The notes: generated by a model not told the origin, from the sequence alone. 64,000 bases of DNA from Euzebya pacifica (GCF_003344865.1 NZ_CP031165.1:372001-436000); one strand, 5' to 3'. Numbered from the stretch's first letter, positions 35,433 through 44,722 are shown. A program made the numbers and translations.

Positions 35433-36629
35433 ATGTCGCAGTCGTTGTCCATGCGGTGGTTGTGCGCCGCCGTCGTTGTCGGCCTGATGCTCACCGCGAT
35501 GCTGGGGCTGCCGGTCGCGGTCGCCCAGGATTCCGGCCCACCCACAGAAGTCGATGTCGTGCCGACGGTCGTCTTCCTGGCCGCAGCAGACAGCTTCGCC
35601 GATGCCCTGCCGGCCAGCGCGGTGGCAGGCTCGCTCGGCGCGCCGCTGCTGCTGACCCCTGGCAAGGACCTGGGCGAGGCCGCCGAGGCCGTGCTCCGGA
35701 GTCGCGCCCCGGGGCTGGTCGTCCTCGTCGGTGGTACCGCGGTCCTGACGGATCAGGTCGCGGCGGACGTCGAGGCCCTCGGCCTGCAGACCCGTCGCGT
35801 GGCGGGTGCCGACCGGACACGAACCGCCGAGGCCCTCGTCGCGTTCGCGGTCGAGATGGGCTACGGGCGTCCGGTCCTGACGGGTGCACCCGTGACCACC
35901 GACCGCATCCCGGGCCTGGACGCCGACTCCGTGGACGGGATGGACGCCGCTGACCTTCGCGGCCTTGCCGGACCGCCCGGGCGGCAGGGCCCACCCGGTG
36001 CACGGGGCCCTGCTGGCCCAGCCGGTCCCGCGGGCAGCCCCGGACCCGACGGGCCCCGTGGTGCCGCTGGGCCCGCCGGACCGGTGGGCGCGGACGGACC
36101 CGCCGGACCGGTCGGAGCGACAGGACCGGCGGGCGCAACGGGCGCCGACGGCGATGCCGGCCCCCAGGGGCCTCCGGGACAAGCCGGACCGGTGGGACCT
36201 GCAGGCCCTGCCGGGCCCGCGGGCCCGGCAGGAGCGATGGGGCCGGCCGGCCCAGCGGGGATCTCACGGGTCAGGTTCGTACCCATCCCCGTCACCCAGG
36301 TCGGTTGGCCGGACTACACGACCGTGGCCACCGTGGACCTGCCCGCGGGGAACTTCGTCGTGTCAGCGGCGGTCCAGTCAACCGCTGACACCCGTGACGC
36401 CACGATCGACACGCTGGAGTGTCGCCTGCGGCAGGGGACCAACTTCATGGCCTCCCTCGCGTCGGGGTTCCCCGAGGACCGCTTGGCCGCGACAACCACC
36501 GTGACGTTCAGCGGAGGGACGAGCCTGCCGTCAGGCGGCAACGTGAACTTGCAGTGCCAGGTCCTGGCCCGTTCGGAGGGCGCCGTGGCCGGCCTGGTGA
36601 CGGTCTACGAGGTCGGCGGGTTCTTCTGA
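35433..36629 (+). CDS. Secreted cell-wall-binding / collagen-like protein
   Basis: A 398-residue exported protein. ATG 35433 follows GGGGAG and yields a signal peptide ending near AVAQDS. Residues about 44-150 form one to one-and-a-half CW_binding_2 repeats ([52 protein letters not shown]). A short [10 protein letters not shown] segment precedes 33 uninterrupted Gly-X-Y triplets (177-275, rich in GPA and GPV), which should form a collagen-like triple helix. The C-terminal ~120 residues are beta-rich with two cysteines and could be a C1q/TNF-like trimeric head. Plausible role: a trimeric stalk on the cell surface. Longer upstream starts in this frame run antisense through the lipoprotein gene and are rejected. 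Confidence 0.88.
   Translation: MSQSLSMRWLCAAVVVGLMLTAMLGLPVAVAQDSGPPTEVDVVPTVVFLAAADSFADALPASAVAGSLGAPLLLTPGKDLGEAAEAVLRSRAPGLVVLVGGTAVLTDQVAADVEALGLQTRRVAGADRTRTAEALVAFAVEMGYGRPVLTGAPVTTDRIPGLDADSVDGMDAADLRGLAGPPGRQGPPGARGPAGPAGPAGSPGPDGPRGAAGPAGPVGADGPAGPVGATGPAGATGADGDAGPQGPPGQAGPVGPAGPAGPAGPAGAMGPAGPAGISRVRFVPIPVTQVGWPDYTTVATVDLPAGNFVVSAAVQSTADTRDATIDTLECRLRQGTNFMASLASGFPEDRLAATTTVTFSGGTSLPSGGNVNLQCQVLARSEGAVAGLVTVYEVGGFF
35961..36260 (+). repeat. Collagen-like Gly-X-Y coding repeat (33 triplets)
   Basis: Nine-base periodic GGN-NNN-NNN codons run without interruption. The most frequent triplets are GPA and GPV. Proline is mostly in the X position, where it favours triple-helix formation in bacterial collagens that lack hydroxyproline. 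Confidence 0.92.
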
Positions 36630-36667
36630 CCTGCCGACGTGGTGACGGCGAGCCTGCGTGCGGACGT

Positions 36668-37207
36668 TCAGGCGGCGAAGGCCTGCTCGAAGGCGGCCTC
36701 GAACTCCGGGGTCGCCGGGCCGCTGTAACCGCAGTAGTTGACGGTGCCGTTGGAGGCGGTCAGCAGGTACCGCTCGCCGACCTGCAGGTCGAACCCGGCG
36801 ATCAGCGCCTCCATCCCAGCGGGGGCGTGCAGGACGACGGACTCGGCGTCGCCGCCGGTGAACCAGCGGTCGACCGACAGGGTGACCGTGTCGCCGTCGA
36901 CGCCCGTGGCGGTGGCCGCGAAGGCGGGGGACATGTCGGCCAGGATGGCGACCTCGAACGGCAGGCAGCTGGCGAGGGCGTCGTCCTGACCGAGTGACAG
37001 CTCGAGTGGATCCTGCGCGCTGATGGCCGGCTGGCGGTCGTTCTCGCCGACGAGCAGGTAGACGCCCGTGGTTAGCGCCGCGATGGCCACGGCGATGGCG
37101 ATGGCGGCGGTGGACCGGCCACCCGGACCGGGGCCGCGGCTCGGGGTGGGTTCGTCGAGGACGATGACCCTGCTGGGGGTCTCGACGGTCTGCGTGGTGC
37201 GCTGCAT
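36668..37207 (-). CDS. Membrane-anchored protein, unknown function
   Basis: A 179-residue protein with a short cytoplasmic N-terminus, one membrane segment (about 32-54, TAAIAIAVAIAALTTGVYLL) and an extracytoplasmic domain. That domain contains SCLPFEVAILADMSPAF, DTVTLSVDRWFTGGDAESV, FDLQVGERYLLTA and NYCGYSGPATPEFEAAFEQ; its two cysteines could pair. The pattern (beta strands, a WFTGG turn, VGERYLL) resembles the short OB-like domains of tissue-inhibitor-of-metalloprotease-type or netrin-like proteins, but I am not confident of that. ATG 37207 is the start. It is convergent with the collagen-like gene and co-oriented with the next wall-binding gene, 209 bases downstream of that gene's stop. 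Confidence 0.75.
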   Translation of the reverse strand: MQRTTQTVETPSRVIVLDEPTPSRGPGPGGRSTAAIAIAVAIAALTTGVYLLVGENDRQPAISAQDPLELSLGQDDALASCLPFEVAILADMSPAFAATATGVDGDTVTLSVDRWFTGGDAESVVLHAPAGMEALIAGFDLQVGERYLLTASNGTVNYCGYSGPATPEFEAAFEQAFAA

Positions 37208-37416
37208 GGCCTCTCCAAGTGGGTGGTGACGGCGGGGCGTCAACGGGGTGGGAACCTGGCGGCCCGGCGGGATGGTGTCCTTGTCGGGTCGACGTCCTCT
37301 CGGCTCGGGCCCTCGTGGGCCGCGCGGCGGGGTCGTCATGGTCTTCGACGCGCGACATCCACCGGTGGTTCCCATCGATTTCGTCTCTCGGGACCAGGAC
37401 TCGTGGGTTCTCGGGG

Positions 37417-39627
37417 TCAGAAGCGGCCGGCGACCTCCTCGTACACCGCCGGGTCGAGGGTGTCCTCCACCGCGAGCAGCTCGAGCCGGGTCGCGCCGAG
37501 GCGGTCGACCTCGGCCAGCATCTCGGGGGTGACGGCGCTGTCGCCGACGAGCAGTAGGGGCGCCTCGAACGCCCATGCGGCGGATGCGGCGATCAGCGCC
37601 TCGCCGAACCGGTCGCCGGAGGCGGCCAGCACCGTGTCGGCACCGTCGGCGAACCGCGCCTGCGACACGGCGACGGCGGTCTGCTGTCGGCCCGCCCCGG
37701 CCAGCCGGGTGACGGTGGGGGCGTAGTCGCGGAGGGTGGCCTCCATCGACTCGGGGACGACCGCCGTGCCGCCCAGCACGACGATCTCCCGCGGGGCCAG
37801 GCGCCGCAGGGCGGTGTCGGTCTCGGCGGGCATGCGGTCGCCGTCGACCAACAGCACCGGTGCACCCTCCACCGAGGCGGCGGCCCCGCCGGCGAGGGCG
37901 TCGGGGAAGTTGGCGCCCGTCGCGACGAACACCGTGTCGACGGGGTCGGGCCAACCGGTGTCGGCCAGCACCTGTGCGGTGTGGAACCGGTTGGTGCCGG
38001 CCAGCCGCCCGGTCGGAGCGCCCGGTTCCCCGGCTGCGGGCAGGCTGGCAGACGGGACCACGGCCTCCCCGCCAACGACGACGATCTCGGTGAAGGCGGG
38101 GGAGAGGAGCTCCAGCAGCCGGGCGTTGCCCTCTGGGTCGTCGGGGTCGACCAGCACGGTCAGCCCCCGCGTGCGTCCGGCGAGTCCGGCGACGGCCAGC
38201 CCGTCGGGGAAGTCGGCGTCGGTGGCGACGTACAGGGTGAGGTCGGTGGGTGTGCCGCGCTGGTCGGCCGGTGTGGGATCGAGGCCGTCGAGGCCGAGGT
38301 GGGCCAGCGCAGCCGCGATGAAGGCGATGGCGAGGGCCTGGTCGTCACGTCCGCCGCGCAGGGTGGTCCGGCGGGCGGTGACGTAGGACTCCTGACGGGC
38401 GTTGCCGTCGGGGTCCTCGTAGAGGACGTCGAGCTGGCGAGCGCCACCCTCGCCGGACAGGCTGAACATGGCGGGCACGACCGTCTGCAGCTCGCAGATG
38501 ACGCCGCGGCGTGCGTACAGGCTGACCTCGCCGCGGGCGTCGTTGTCGTCGACGGTGTCGGTGATCCGCCAGATGTCGACGTTCGGAGGTGGGCAGGTCG
38601 AGTCGTCGTTGGCGGTCAGGCGACCGAGGAACGGTTCGGTCGGTTCGCCCGTCCATCGGAGCGAGACGTCGCGCACGACGCCGTCGGTCGTGATGCGCCA
38701 GTCACCGGCGAGGTCGAGGTGGTCGGCGGGGTTGGCGACCGGGGTGCGCTCCTCGGGTGGGAGGGGTTCGGGTTGGGCGCCGGCCAGGCGGGAGAACAGC
38801 ATCATGCCGGTGCCGCCCGGGTCGGGGTGGGCGGCCATGGTGAGCTGCTGACCGAAGGTGAAGAAGCTGACGCTGCCGCCGCCGGTGTGCAGGCTGCAGT
38901 CGTCGTAGCGGCCGATCCGGAAGCCGTCGGGCATGCCCCAGGCGCGGTTCTGCTCGGTGCCGGTCTGGATCAGGCCGTGGCCCCAGGTCAGCCCGTCCCA
39001 CCAGACCTCGCCGGGCACGAAGCAGGATCCCCCCTCGGCCTCCACGACCGTGGCGGTGAACGTCGGGGAGCTGCCGGTGATCCGCAGGACGGTGCGGCCC
39101 GGCGGGCTGTCGGGGTCGTCGGTCCCGGCCAGCAGCCAGTCGCCGACGACGCGGTGCTCGACCTCGACCCAGTCGTTGGTCCCGAGGTCCATCCGCATCC
39201 GGCCGGTGGGGGTGTCCCAGACCAGGAAGGGGGCGGTGTCGGCGTCGGTCATCTCCAGCTCGACCCGGTGCAGGGTGCAGTCGGCGTCGAGGGCGAGGCC
39301 GTCGAAGGTGGAGGAGCCGTTGGACCGTTCGACCATCTCGGTGATGACCACGGTGCCCGGGGCGAAGCAGTCGGCGTAGCCGCCGTCGACGACCGTGGCC
39401 TCGAACACGGAGGGACGGACCTCGGTCCACTCGACGATGACGCCCTCGACCTGGTGCTCGACGGGTGCGCGAGGATGGTCGGGCCCGACCGGGTAGTGGT
39501 CGGAGGTGACGATCCACCGGTCCTGCAGGCGCGAGGAGGGGGCGTCGGGGTCCGGACCGGCGGCCGCCGGGGCCAGCATCGCGATGGCGAGGAGGAGCGC
39601 CAGGGCGATGGCGAGTGGGGAGCGCAA
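37417..39627 (-). CDS. Secreted cell-wall-binding repeat protein
   Basis: A 736-residue exported protein. TTG 39627 is chosen: GGAAGG lies seven bases upstream and the product opens with a signal peptide (RSPLAIALALLLAIAMLAP, then AAAG). Residues about 30-430 are beta-rich with repeated RWIVTSDHYPVGPDH- and DWRITTDGVVRDVSL-like elements and paired cysteines; I recognise no family. Residues about 465-736 carry three CW_binding_2 repeats (LYVATDADFPDGLAVAGL, IVVLGGTAVVPESMEAT, RLAGTNRFHTAQVLAD). The third repeat is degenerate (LELLAVEDTLDPAVYEEVA). Fifth wall-binding protein of the window, C-terminally anchored. Confidence 0.87.
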   Translation of the reverse strand: MRSPLAIALALLLAIAMLAPAAAGPDPDAPSSRLQDRWIVTSDHYPVGPDHPRAPVEHQVEGVIVEWTEVRPSVFEATVVDGGYADCFAPGTVVITEMVERSNGSSTFDGLALDADCTLHRVELEMTDADTAPFLVWDTPTGRMRMDLGTNDWVEVEHRVVGDWLLAGTDDPDSPPGRTVLRITGSSPTFTATVVEAEGGSCFVPGEVWWDGLTWGHGLIQTGTEQNRAWGMPDGFRIGRYDDCSLHTGGGSVSFFTFGQQLTMAAHPDPGGTGMMLFSRLAGAQPEPLPPEERTPVANPADHLDLAGDWRITTDGVVRDVSLRWTGEPTEPFLGRLTANDDSTCPPPNVDIWRITDTVDDNDARGEVSLYARRGVICELQTVVPAMFSLSGEGGARQLDVLYEDPDGNARQESYVTARRTTLRGGRDDQALAIAFIAAALAHLGLDGLDPTPADQRGTPTDLTLYVATDADFPDGLAVAGLAGRTRGLTVLVDPDDPEGNARLLELLSPAFTEIVVVGGEAVVPSASLPAAGEPGAPTGRLAGTNRFHTAQVLADTGWPDPVDTVFVATGANFPDALAGGAAASVEGAPVLLVDGDRMPAETDTALRRLAPREIVVLGGTAVVPESMEATLRDYAPTVTRLAGAGRQQTAVAVSQARFADGADTVLAASGDRFGEALIAASAAWAFEAPLLLVGDSAVTPEMLAEVDRLGATRLELLAVEDTLDPAVYEEVAGRF

Positions 39628-39702
39628 CGGTCGACCTTCCGTGACTGCAGACGGGTTCGTGGTCAGCCGAGCGTCCAGACTGATCGGTGAGGGTGTCAAG
39701 GG

Positions 39703-40155
39703 GTGCGTCATGCTTGGGGCGTGATCAGGAGATTCCAGCCGGAGGACACCGACGCCGTCGTCGACGCGTGGCGTCGGGCGAGCGCGCTGGCCCACCCGTT
39801 CCTCGATCCCGGGTTCGTGGCGGAGGAGGAGCGGCGGACGCGCGAGGTGTACCTGCCGAACGCCGAGACGTGGGTGGCCGAGGTCGACGGACGGCCGGTG
39901 GGGTTCGTGGCGCTGGTGGACGACGAGATCGGCGGGTTGTTCCTCGACCCGGCGTTCCACGGTCGGGGGCTGGGACGGGCGCTCGTGGACAAGGCGGTCG
40001 AGCTGCGCGGGGCGGTGCGGGTGGAGGTGTTCAGCGCCAACGTCATCGGTCGGCGCTTCTACACCGCGTACGGGTTCGTCGGGGACGAGGAGTACCTGCA
40101 CGAGGAGACGGGGCAGATGCTGCTGTGCCAGCGGTTCGACCCCGTGCCCCGTTGA
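39703..40155 (+). CDS. GNAT-family N-acetyltransferase
   Basis: A 150-residue acetyl-CoA-dependent acetyltransferase. The GNAT fold is visible: an N-terminal strand ([17 protein letters not shown]), the central strand [18 protein letters not shown], motif A with the acetyl-CoA pyrophosphate loop ([17 protein letters not shown], matching Q/RxxGxG/A) and the C-terminal [19 protein letters not shown]. It resembles YjaB/RimI-like small-molecule acetyltransferases; substrate unknown. GTG 39703 has GAGGGTG upstream; GTG 39721 is the alternative. It is divergent from the wall-binding gene with 75 bases between the starts. Confidence 0.9.
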   Translation: MRHAWGVIRRFQPEDTDAVVDAWRRASALAHPFLDPGFVAEEERRTREVYLPNAETWVAEVDGRPVGFVALVDDEIGGLFLDPAFHGRGLGRALVDKAVELRGAVRVEVFSANVIGRRFYTAYGFVGDEEYLHEETGQMLLCQRFDPVPR

Positions 40156-40282
40156 CGGTCGGGTGGGCGTTGGCGTAGCGTTTCGGGTCACGGCGTCCTG
40201 TCACGCCGGACCTCCACATCGGGCCTCCACGCGGCCCGGTCCCGGGGAGGCAAGGTCACCGAGTGGTCGACAGGAGTGGTTG

Positions 40283-40363
40283 ATGGACTTCCGTCGTGTG
40301 CTCGGCGCATCGGTGGGGCGTGGCGAACCGGTGGTGGTCGAGCAGGAGACGAGGACGTCATGA
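40283..40363 (+). CDS. Possible 26-aa leader peptide
   Basis: A 26-codon frame (MDFRRVLGASVGRGEP and a short tail) with AGGAG about nine bases before ATG 40283. Its TGA overlaps the ATG of the next gene (ATGA at 40360-40363), so its translation would deliver ribosomes to the DUF4287-like gene, which has no strong site of its own. No regulatory codon run (for example repeated single amino acids) is visible. Confidence 0.4.
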   Translation: MDFRRVLGASVGRGEPVVVEQETRTS

Positions 40364-41028
40364 CCACACAGCAGACCTTCAAGCGCCGTGTCCGCGAGCG
40401 GATGGCCCGGACCGGCGAACGGTACGCCCAGGCAAGGCGGGTGCTGCTCGAGCAGCAGGCGGCAACGCCCCGAGTCGGTGGCAGGGGGTGGGTGTCCCAG
40501 CCGGAGATGTCGGACGAGGCCATCCGCGCCAACACCGGGCGCGGGTGGAACGAGTGGTGCGACCTGATCGAGGCCTTCGACGGGCATGCCGAGGGGCACT
40601 CGGCGGTGGTCGAGCACCTGATGACCGAGCACGACCTGACCGGCTGGTGGGCGCAGGGCGTGACCGTCAGCTGGGAGCGCATCACCGGCCAGCGGCTGCC
40701 GTACCAGCAGTCCGATGGGCTGTTCGGCGTGTCGAAGACGAAGACGATGGCGGTGGACGCCGACGAGCTGCGGGCACTGCTGCTGGATCCGGAGGGGCGC
40801 GACGCGCTGTTCCCGGACATGACCACCGAACTGCGATCGCGCCCCACATCGAAAAACGTGCGCATCGCGATGGAGGAGGGAAGCGTGGAGTTCACGCTGA
40901 CCCCCAAGCCAAACGGCCGGACCTCGGTCAACGTCGCCCACACCCGCCTGCCCGACCACACCGTCGTCCCCGCCTGGCAGGACTTCTGGACAGAGTGGCT
41001 GGAGGCCTTGGAGAAGTCGGCCGGGTAG
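40360..41028 (+). CDS. DUF4287 / SRPBCC-like protein
   Basis: A 222-residue protein, probably cytoplasmic. The N-terminal basic helix (TFKRRVRERMARTGERYAQA) is a short motif seen at the start of several actinobacterial proteins. The middle part (MSDEAIRANTGRGWNEWCDL, EHDLTGWWAQGVTVSWERI) matches the DUF4287 pattern, and the C-terminal half (LFGVSKTKTMAVDADELRAL, GRTSVNVAHTRLPD, WQDFWTEWLEALEK) fits an SRPBCC/AHSA1 ligand-binding fold. Binding partner unknown. ATG 40360 overlaps the stop of a 26-codon upstream frame. This is the last ordinary gene before the dpd island. Confidence 0.75.
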   Translation: MTTQQTFKRRVRERMARTGERYAQARRVLLEQQAATPRVGGRGWVSQPEMSDEAIRANTGRGWNEWCDLIEAFDGHAEGHSAVVEHLMTEHDLTGWWAQGVTVSWERITGQRLPYQQSDGLFGVSKTKTMAVDADELRALLLDPEGRDALFPDMTTELRSRPTSKNVRIAMEEGSVEFTLTPKPNGRTSVNVAHTRLPDHTVVPAWQDFWTEWLEALEKSAG

Positions 41029-41243
41029 ACGCGTTGTTCGCTCGTCGGCGGCTCCAGTGGCTGAAAGGGACCTCAAGGCTGCGAATCGCGTACGGTCTGG
41101 GAACGCGACCCAGGATGATTGCCTGCGCTGCTTCGGGGGCGTCCTGCAGTTCGGGAGTTGAGAGCTCGTCAAAGCTGACGCTGGCCCTGAGGAACACTCT
41201 CATCAGTCGCCGAAGACGAACAGTAATTCCAGGAAGGTCAGAA
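41029..41243. other. Left border of the dpd island, no gene supported
   Basis: A 215-base stretch of lower GC than either neighbour, between the DUF4287/SRPBCC gene and dpdF. Open frames cross it on both strands without start sites, ribosome-binding sites or recognisable motifs; a decayed gene remnant is possible. It must contain the promoter of the plus-strand dpd operon, but no convincing -35/-10 pair was found. The ribosome-binding site AGGAAGG (41231-41237) belongs to dpdF. Confidence 0.5.
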
Positions 41244-43796
41244 GTGTCTGCAGTTCCGCTCACCGAGTGGCTCTCGTCGTTTCCCGAGTCGGGCCCGCAT
41301 CGCCGAATGCTCGCGGCGTTGGCGGATGGCGGCTCGGGGGACGTCGTCGCCCTCCTTCGGCATCTGTTGCGTCAGCAAGAGATGACGGGCAACGGAGTGC
41401 CCAGCCTGAACTACGCGGAGCTTGCCGAAGTCGGCATCACAGCCTCCGCTGCACGTGACGCAGGAATTGACGTCCTCGGGAGCGGACTCCGAGTTTCCGG
41501 GACACGTCAGTGGTCTCCCCAGTGGATCCGGGGCGATCTGCGCGCTGTGGACTTGGCCATCAGCGCGCCCTTCGGCATGCAGAGCGCGGTCGGAACTGTG
41601 CCCTCGCTGTCGAGGACCGACAGCAGTGTTCCCCTCGACCCGTTCTTGGCTGAACGTTTCGACTTCCCCGGCTACCGCGGGATCGGGCAGCGAGAAGCCG
41701 TTCGTGCGGCTCTCCGGTGCCCCGCCGGCGAGGCGCTCTACATCGTGCTTCCGACCGGGACAGGAAAGAGCCTGGCCGGCATGGCCCGGGGACTCGTGGA
41801 GCAGGACCGGACAACCGTCGTCGTGGTGCCCACGATCGCGCTGGCGCTGGACCAAGAACGCGAGGTCCTCCAGAGTCCTGCTGCGAAGAACCTACCGAAC
41901 CGTCTCGCCTACACCTCCGACCTGAGCCCGGAGGACCGCGCAGCGGTGCGCGAACGCCTGCGCCTCGGCACGCAACGGCTGGTGTTCACCTCCCCGGAGA
42001 GCGCCACGGGTTCCTTGGCTCCCACGCTGCTATCCGTTGCGTCGGCCGGTCAGCTTTCCACCCTCGTTGTGGATGAGGCGCACATGGTCTCAGCGTGGGG
42101 CGACGACTTCCGTGCCCACTTCCAGCTATTGCCCGCCCTACGGCGGGCCTTGGTTGCGGCCGCTCGGGAGAGCGGCCAACGGGCACCCGCAACCCTGCTG
42201 ATGACCGCGACGCTCACCCAGTCCACGTTCGAGCACCTCAACTCGCTTTTTGGACTCGCGCGGCCAGAGATGGTGTCCGTGTCCGCCCTACGGCCGGAAC
42301 CTCGTTACCTCCTCGCGGAGGAGGTTGGCCTCGATCTACGCGACCAACGGGTCATCGAAGCGCTGAGGTTCCTTCCGCGTCCCATCATCGTCTACTCGAC
42401 GAAGCGCGAGGACTGCGAACGACTCGCGAGCATGGCCCGGGAAGTCGGATATCGGCGAACCGCGACCTTCCACGGCGACACTAGCTCCGCGGACCGCCGT
42501 AGGGTCCTCGAGGGCTGGTCGAGCCGGAGGCCGACCGTGGACGTCGTGTTCGGCACGAGCGCGTTCGGCCTGGGCGTCAACCTCGCCAACGTCCGATCAG
42601 TGGTTCACGCCTGCATCCCGGAGTCGCTGGACCGCTACTACCAGGAGGTGGGCCGTGGCGGTCGAGACCATCACACCTCCGTTGCACTCCTTGCTCCCTC
42701 CCGGGGTGCTGACGAGCCGATCGCGAGGAGCTTGGCTTCGAGTCGACTCATCCAAGCCCCCAAGGGATTCGCGCGGTGGTCGGACATGCGTGACCTGGCG
42801 GTGTCAGACGACGGGTACCTCGACGTCCGGGTCGACACCGTGCCGACACCCCGGCCCGACATCGACCTGAAGATCGACCGCCGGTCCGACCGAAACCAGA
42901 TGTGGAACCGGCTCACGCTCAACCTGATGGCGTCGGCAGGCGCCATCAGGCTCGAGCTCGTGCCTCCCCCGACAAAGACCGAGGCCGAGTCCGACGAAGC
43001 GTGGGAGGCACGCAGGGACCTGGCGTTCCAGGATTGGGCCCAGACGCAGCGAGTGACGGTCCTGGCGCACGACCTTTCCACCCAGGAAGGATGGGCCACG
43101 GCCACCGCCGACGCCAGACGACGCAGCGGCGACGGGTCTGACTCCAGCATCGAACGCATGCTGCACCTCGTCGGGGCGAAGAAGTGCTGGCGATCCGCAC
43201 TCCTGGAGGAGTACACGATGGACGCCGCTCTGGCGACAGGGGACGTCAGGATCGTCCCCTTCGGGGGGTGCCCCGGCTGTCCTGGATGCGTGCCCGACGA
43301 ACCCGAACCGCTCACGCCGATGGTCGCTCGCGTCGATCGTCGGACCGCCGTAGCGGCATTCCGGGCCTCGAGTTCGGCGGACCTCCCGGACGGGGTGCAC
43401 AGTCTCCTACTGACGGCGCCTGGTGACGCACGGTCGTTCAAGAGGGCAGCGAAGCGTGTCGCTGAGGTCGCGGTCACGCAATGGCGCATCGAACGGATCG
43501 TGGACGAGCGTGGGGTACTGGGCCCACCTGAGGGCGCGGCGCTCCAGACGATCAACCGGTCCGCGGACTCCGGGTGGGTGGCGCTTGATCACGCCCTTGG
43601 CGCGCCGGCCTTCCCCATCCCCACCTTGGTGGTCGTGGACCCAGTCGACGAGGTGCCCCCCGAGTTCTTCGATGTCGATGGAGCTCCTCGTGTCCTGCTG
43701 TGCGCAGACGGCGCAGAAGCGTTCGATGGCCGGAGCGCGACCCCGCAACCACTCTCGACCTGGCACCCGACCACGTCCTTCGAAGAGGTGATCTGA
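41244..43796 (+). CDS. dpdF: DpdF: RecQ-like superfamily 2 helicase
   Basis: First gene of the plus-strand dpd operon, 850 residues from GTG 41244, which has AGGAAGG six bases upstream; the open frame continues far to the left but only through another gene. Helicase motifs are of RecQ type: YRGIGQREAVRAAL (Q motif), LPTGTGKS (169-176), DEAH (277-280) followed by MVSAWGDDFR, TATLTQSTFEHL, IVYSTKREDCERL, GTSAFGLGVN and QEVGRGGRD. There is a C-terminal Cys cluster CPGCPGC, possibly a metal site. It lacks a recognisable HRDC domain, unlike housekeeping RecQ. In Salmonella Montevideo DpdF belongs to the 11-gene dpd cluster. Likely role: ATP-driven DNA remodelling during restriction of unmodified DNA. 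Two bases separate its stop from dpdG. Confidence 0.88.
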   Translation: MSAVPLTEWLSSFPESGPHRRMLAALADGGSGDVVALLRHLLRQQEMTGNGVPSLNYAELAEVGITASAARDAGIDVLGSGLRVSGTRQWSPQWIRGDLRAVDLAISAPFGMQSAVGTVPSLSRTDSSVPLDPFLAERFDFPGYRGIGQREAVRAALRCPAGEALYIVLPTGTGKSLAGMARGLVEQDRTTVVVVPTIALALDQEREVLQSPAAKNLPNRLAYTSDLSPEDRAAVRERLRLGTQRLVFTSPESATGSLAPTLLSVASAGQLSTLVVDEAHMVSAWGDDFRAHFQLLPALRRALVAAARESGQRAPATLLMTATLTQSTFEHLNSLFGLARPEMVSVSALRPEPRYLLAEEVGLDLRDQRVIEALRFLPRPIIVYSTKREDCERLASMAREVGYRRTATFHGDTSSADRRRVLEGWSSRRPTVDVVFGTSAFGLGVNLANVRSVVHACIPESLDRYYQEVGRGGRDHHTSVALLAPSRGADEPIARSLASSRLIQAPKGFARWSDMRDLAVSDDGYLDVRVDTVPTPRPDIDLKIDRRSDRNQMWNRLTLNLMASAGAIRLELVPPPTKTEAESDEAWEARRDLAFQDWAQTQRVTVLAHDLSTQEGWATATADARRRSGDGSDSSIERMLHLVGAKKCWRSALLEEYTMDAALATGDVRIVPFGGCPGCPGCVPDEPEPLTPMVARVDRRTAVAAFRASSSADLPDGVHSLLLTAPGDARSFKRAAKRVAEVAVTQWRIERIVDERGVLGPPEGAALQTINRSADSGWVALDHALGAPAFPIPTLVVVDPVDEVPPEFFDVDGAPRVLLCADGAEAFDGRSATPQPLSTWHPTTSFEEVI

Positions 43797-43798
43797 GT

Positions 43799-44722
43799 AT
43801 GGCAATGCTCACCCCGCCCGAGGCGCTCCCCGCGCTGCTCCTGGCGGTCATGCGTCACGTGCAGGCGGAGGGGCGCGTTCATCGCGAGCTTCTGCACAAG
43901 CGCTTCGCTCCCCAGGCGCTGTTCGATGAGCCCAGGGGGCCTGACGACGGAGCCTACGGATCCACAGTTGCCATGGGAAGGTCCATCGGCGTGCTCCACG
44001 GAGGCACGGTGAGGGATCCGGAGGTTCGGCTCGATGAGGAGTTCGAGTCCTTCTCCGACGAAATCAACGCCGCCGTACTGCGGTCGTGGACGATGAGAAT
44101 CGACGCGGACGATCCGGATCCCTACAGCATGGCCGACGGCAAGGTTGTGTCCACGGGGTGCCGTGACATGCAGCGGGCTTTGGCTTGGTTCCTGACATTG
44201 GATCCCCGCGGGCCGGCACTCACCTGGACCAGCAAGAAGGTCCATAGCGTTGATGAACATCAGCAGACCCTCCCCAGGCACCTGTGGCCATTCGAGAACT
44301 CGACGCGATGGGGGGGTTTCACGCGGTGGGCAACCCTGCTGGGCTTCACGAGACCTCGGCCGTCGGAGAAGGTGGACGGTTTCGTACCCGATCTGTACGT
44401 CCCGACACGGGACGAGATCGGCGGTCTGCTCACTGATGATCCTAAAGAGCTCGCCGGGGTACTGGACCGCCTCGCAGCCCGGCTGCCTGTGATCGCGGGT
44501 GGTCAGATCCGTGGCTACATGCTGAAGCACCTCCAGTCCCAACAGGACGGGGTGGACGTGGCGCTTGCCCAAGCGCTGCTCCGGCTCGAGTCCGAGGGGG
44601 TCATCGCCCTGTCCACGGTCCAGGACTACACCATCAGCAACCCAAGCGGCATCGTCCGCTTGCTCTCGGGGTCGCGCGAGGAACGAGCGTTCACCCACAT
44701 CGCCCAAGGGGTATCCGCATGA
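43799..44722 (+). CDS. dpdG: DpdG-like protein
   Basis: A 307-residue protein assigned by position between DpdF and DpdH and by general size; no catalytic motif is visible. ATG 43799 lies two bases after the dpdF stop, and a purine-rich segment inside the end of dpdF (GAAGAGGTGA) can serve as its ribosome-binding site; ATG 43805 is an alternative. The C-terminal part (GYMLKHLQSQQDGVDVALAQ, LLRLESEGVIAL) has the look of a winged-helix segment. Its 3' end overlaps dpdH by four bases (ATGA). dpdG was reported as needed for the restriction phenotype in Salmonella. The gene could also be a divergent component not orthologous to dpdG. Confidence 0.68.
   Translation: MAMLTPPEALPALLLAVMRHVQAEGRVHRELLHKRFAPQALFDEPRGPDDGAYGSTVAMGRSIGVLHGGTVRDPEVRLDEEFESFSDEINAAVLRSWTMRIDADDPDPYSMADGKVVSTGCRDMQRALAWFLTLDPRGPALTWTSKKVHSVDEHQQTLPRHLWPFENSTRWGGFTRWATLLGFTRPRPSEKVDGFVPDLYVPTRDEIGGLLTDDPKELAGVLDRLAARLPVIAGGQIRGYMLKHLQSQQDGVDVALAQALLRLESEGVIALSTVQDYTISNPSGIVRLLSGSREERAFTHIAQGVSA

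Noticed and set aside
40296-41243. Upstream extension of the dpdF frame to 40296
   Set aside because: It overlaps the DUF4287/SRPBCC gene in another frame, and GTG 41244 has a near-ideal ribosome-binding site.
40928-41263. Minus-strand frame across the 41029-41243 gap
   Set aside because: No ribosome-binding site, no recognisable motif, and it runs antisense into two real genes; at best a remnant.
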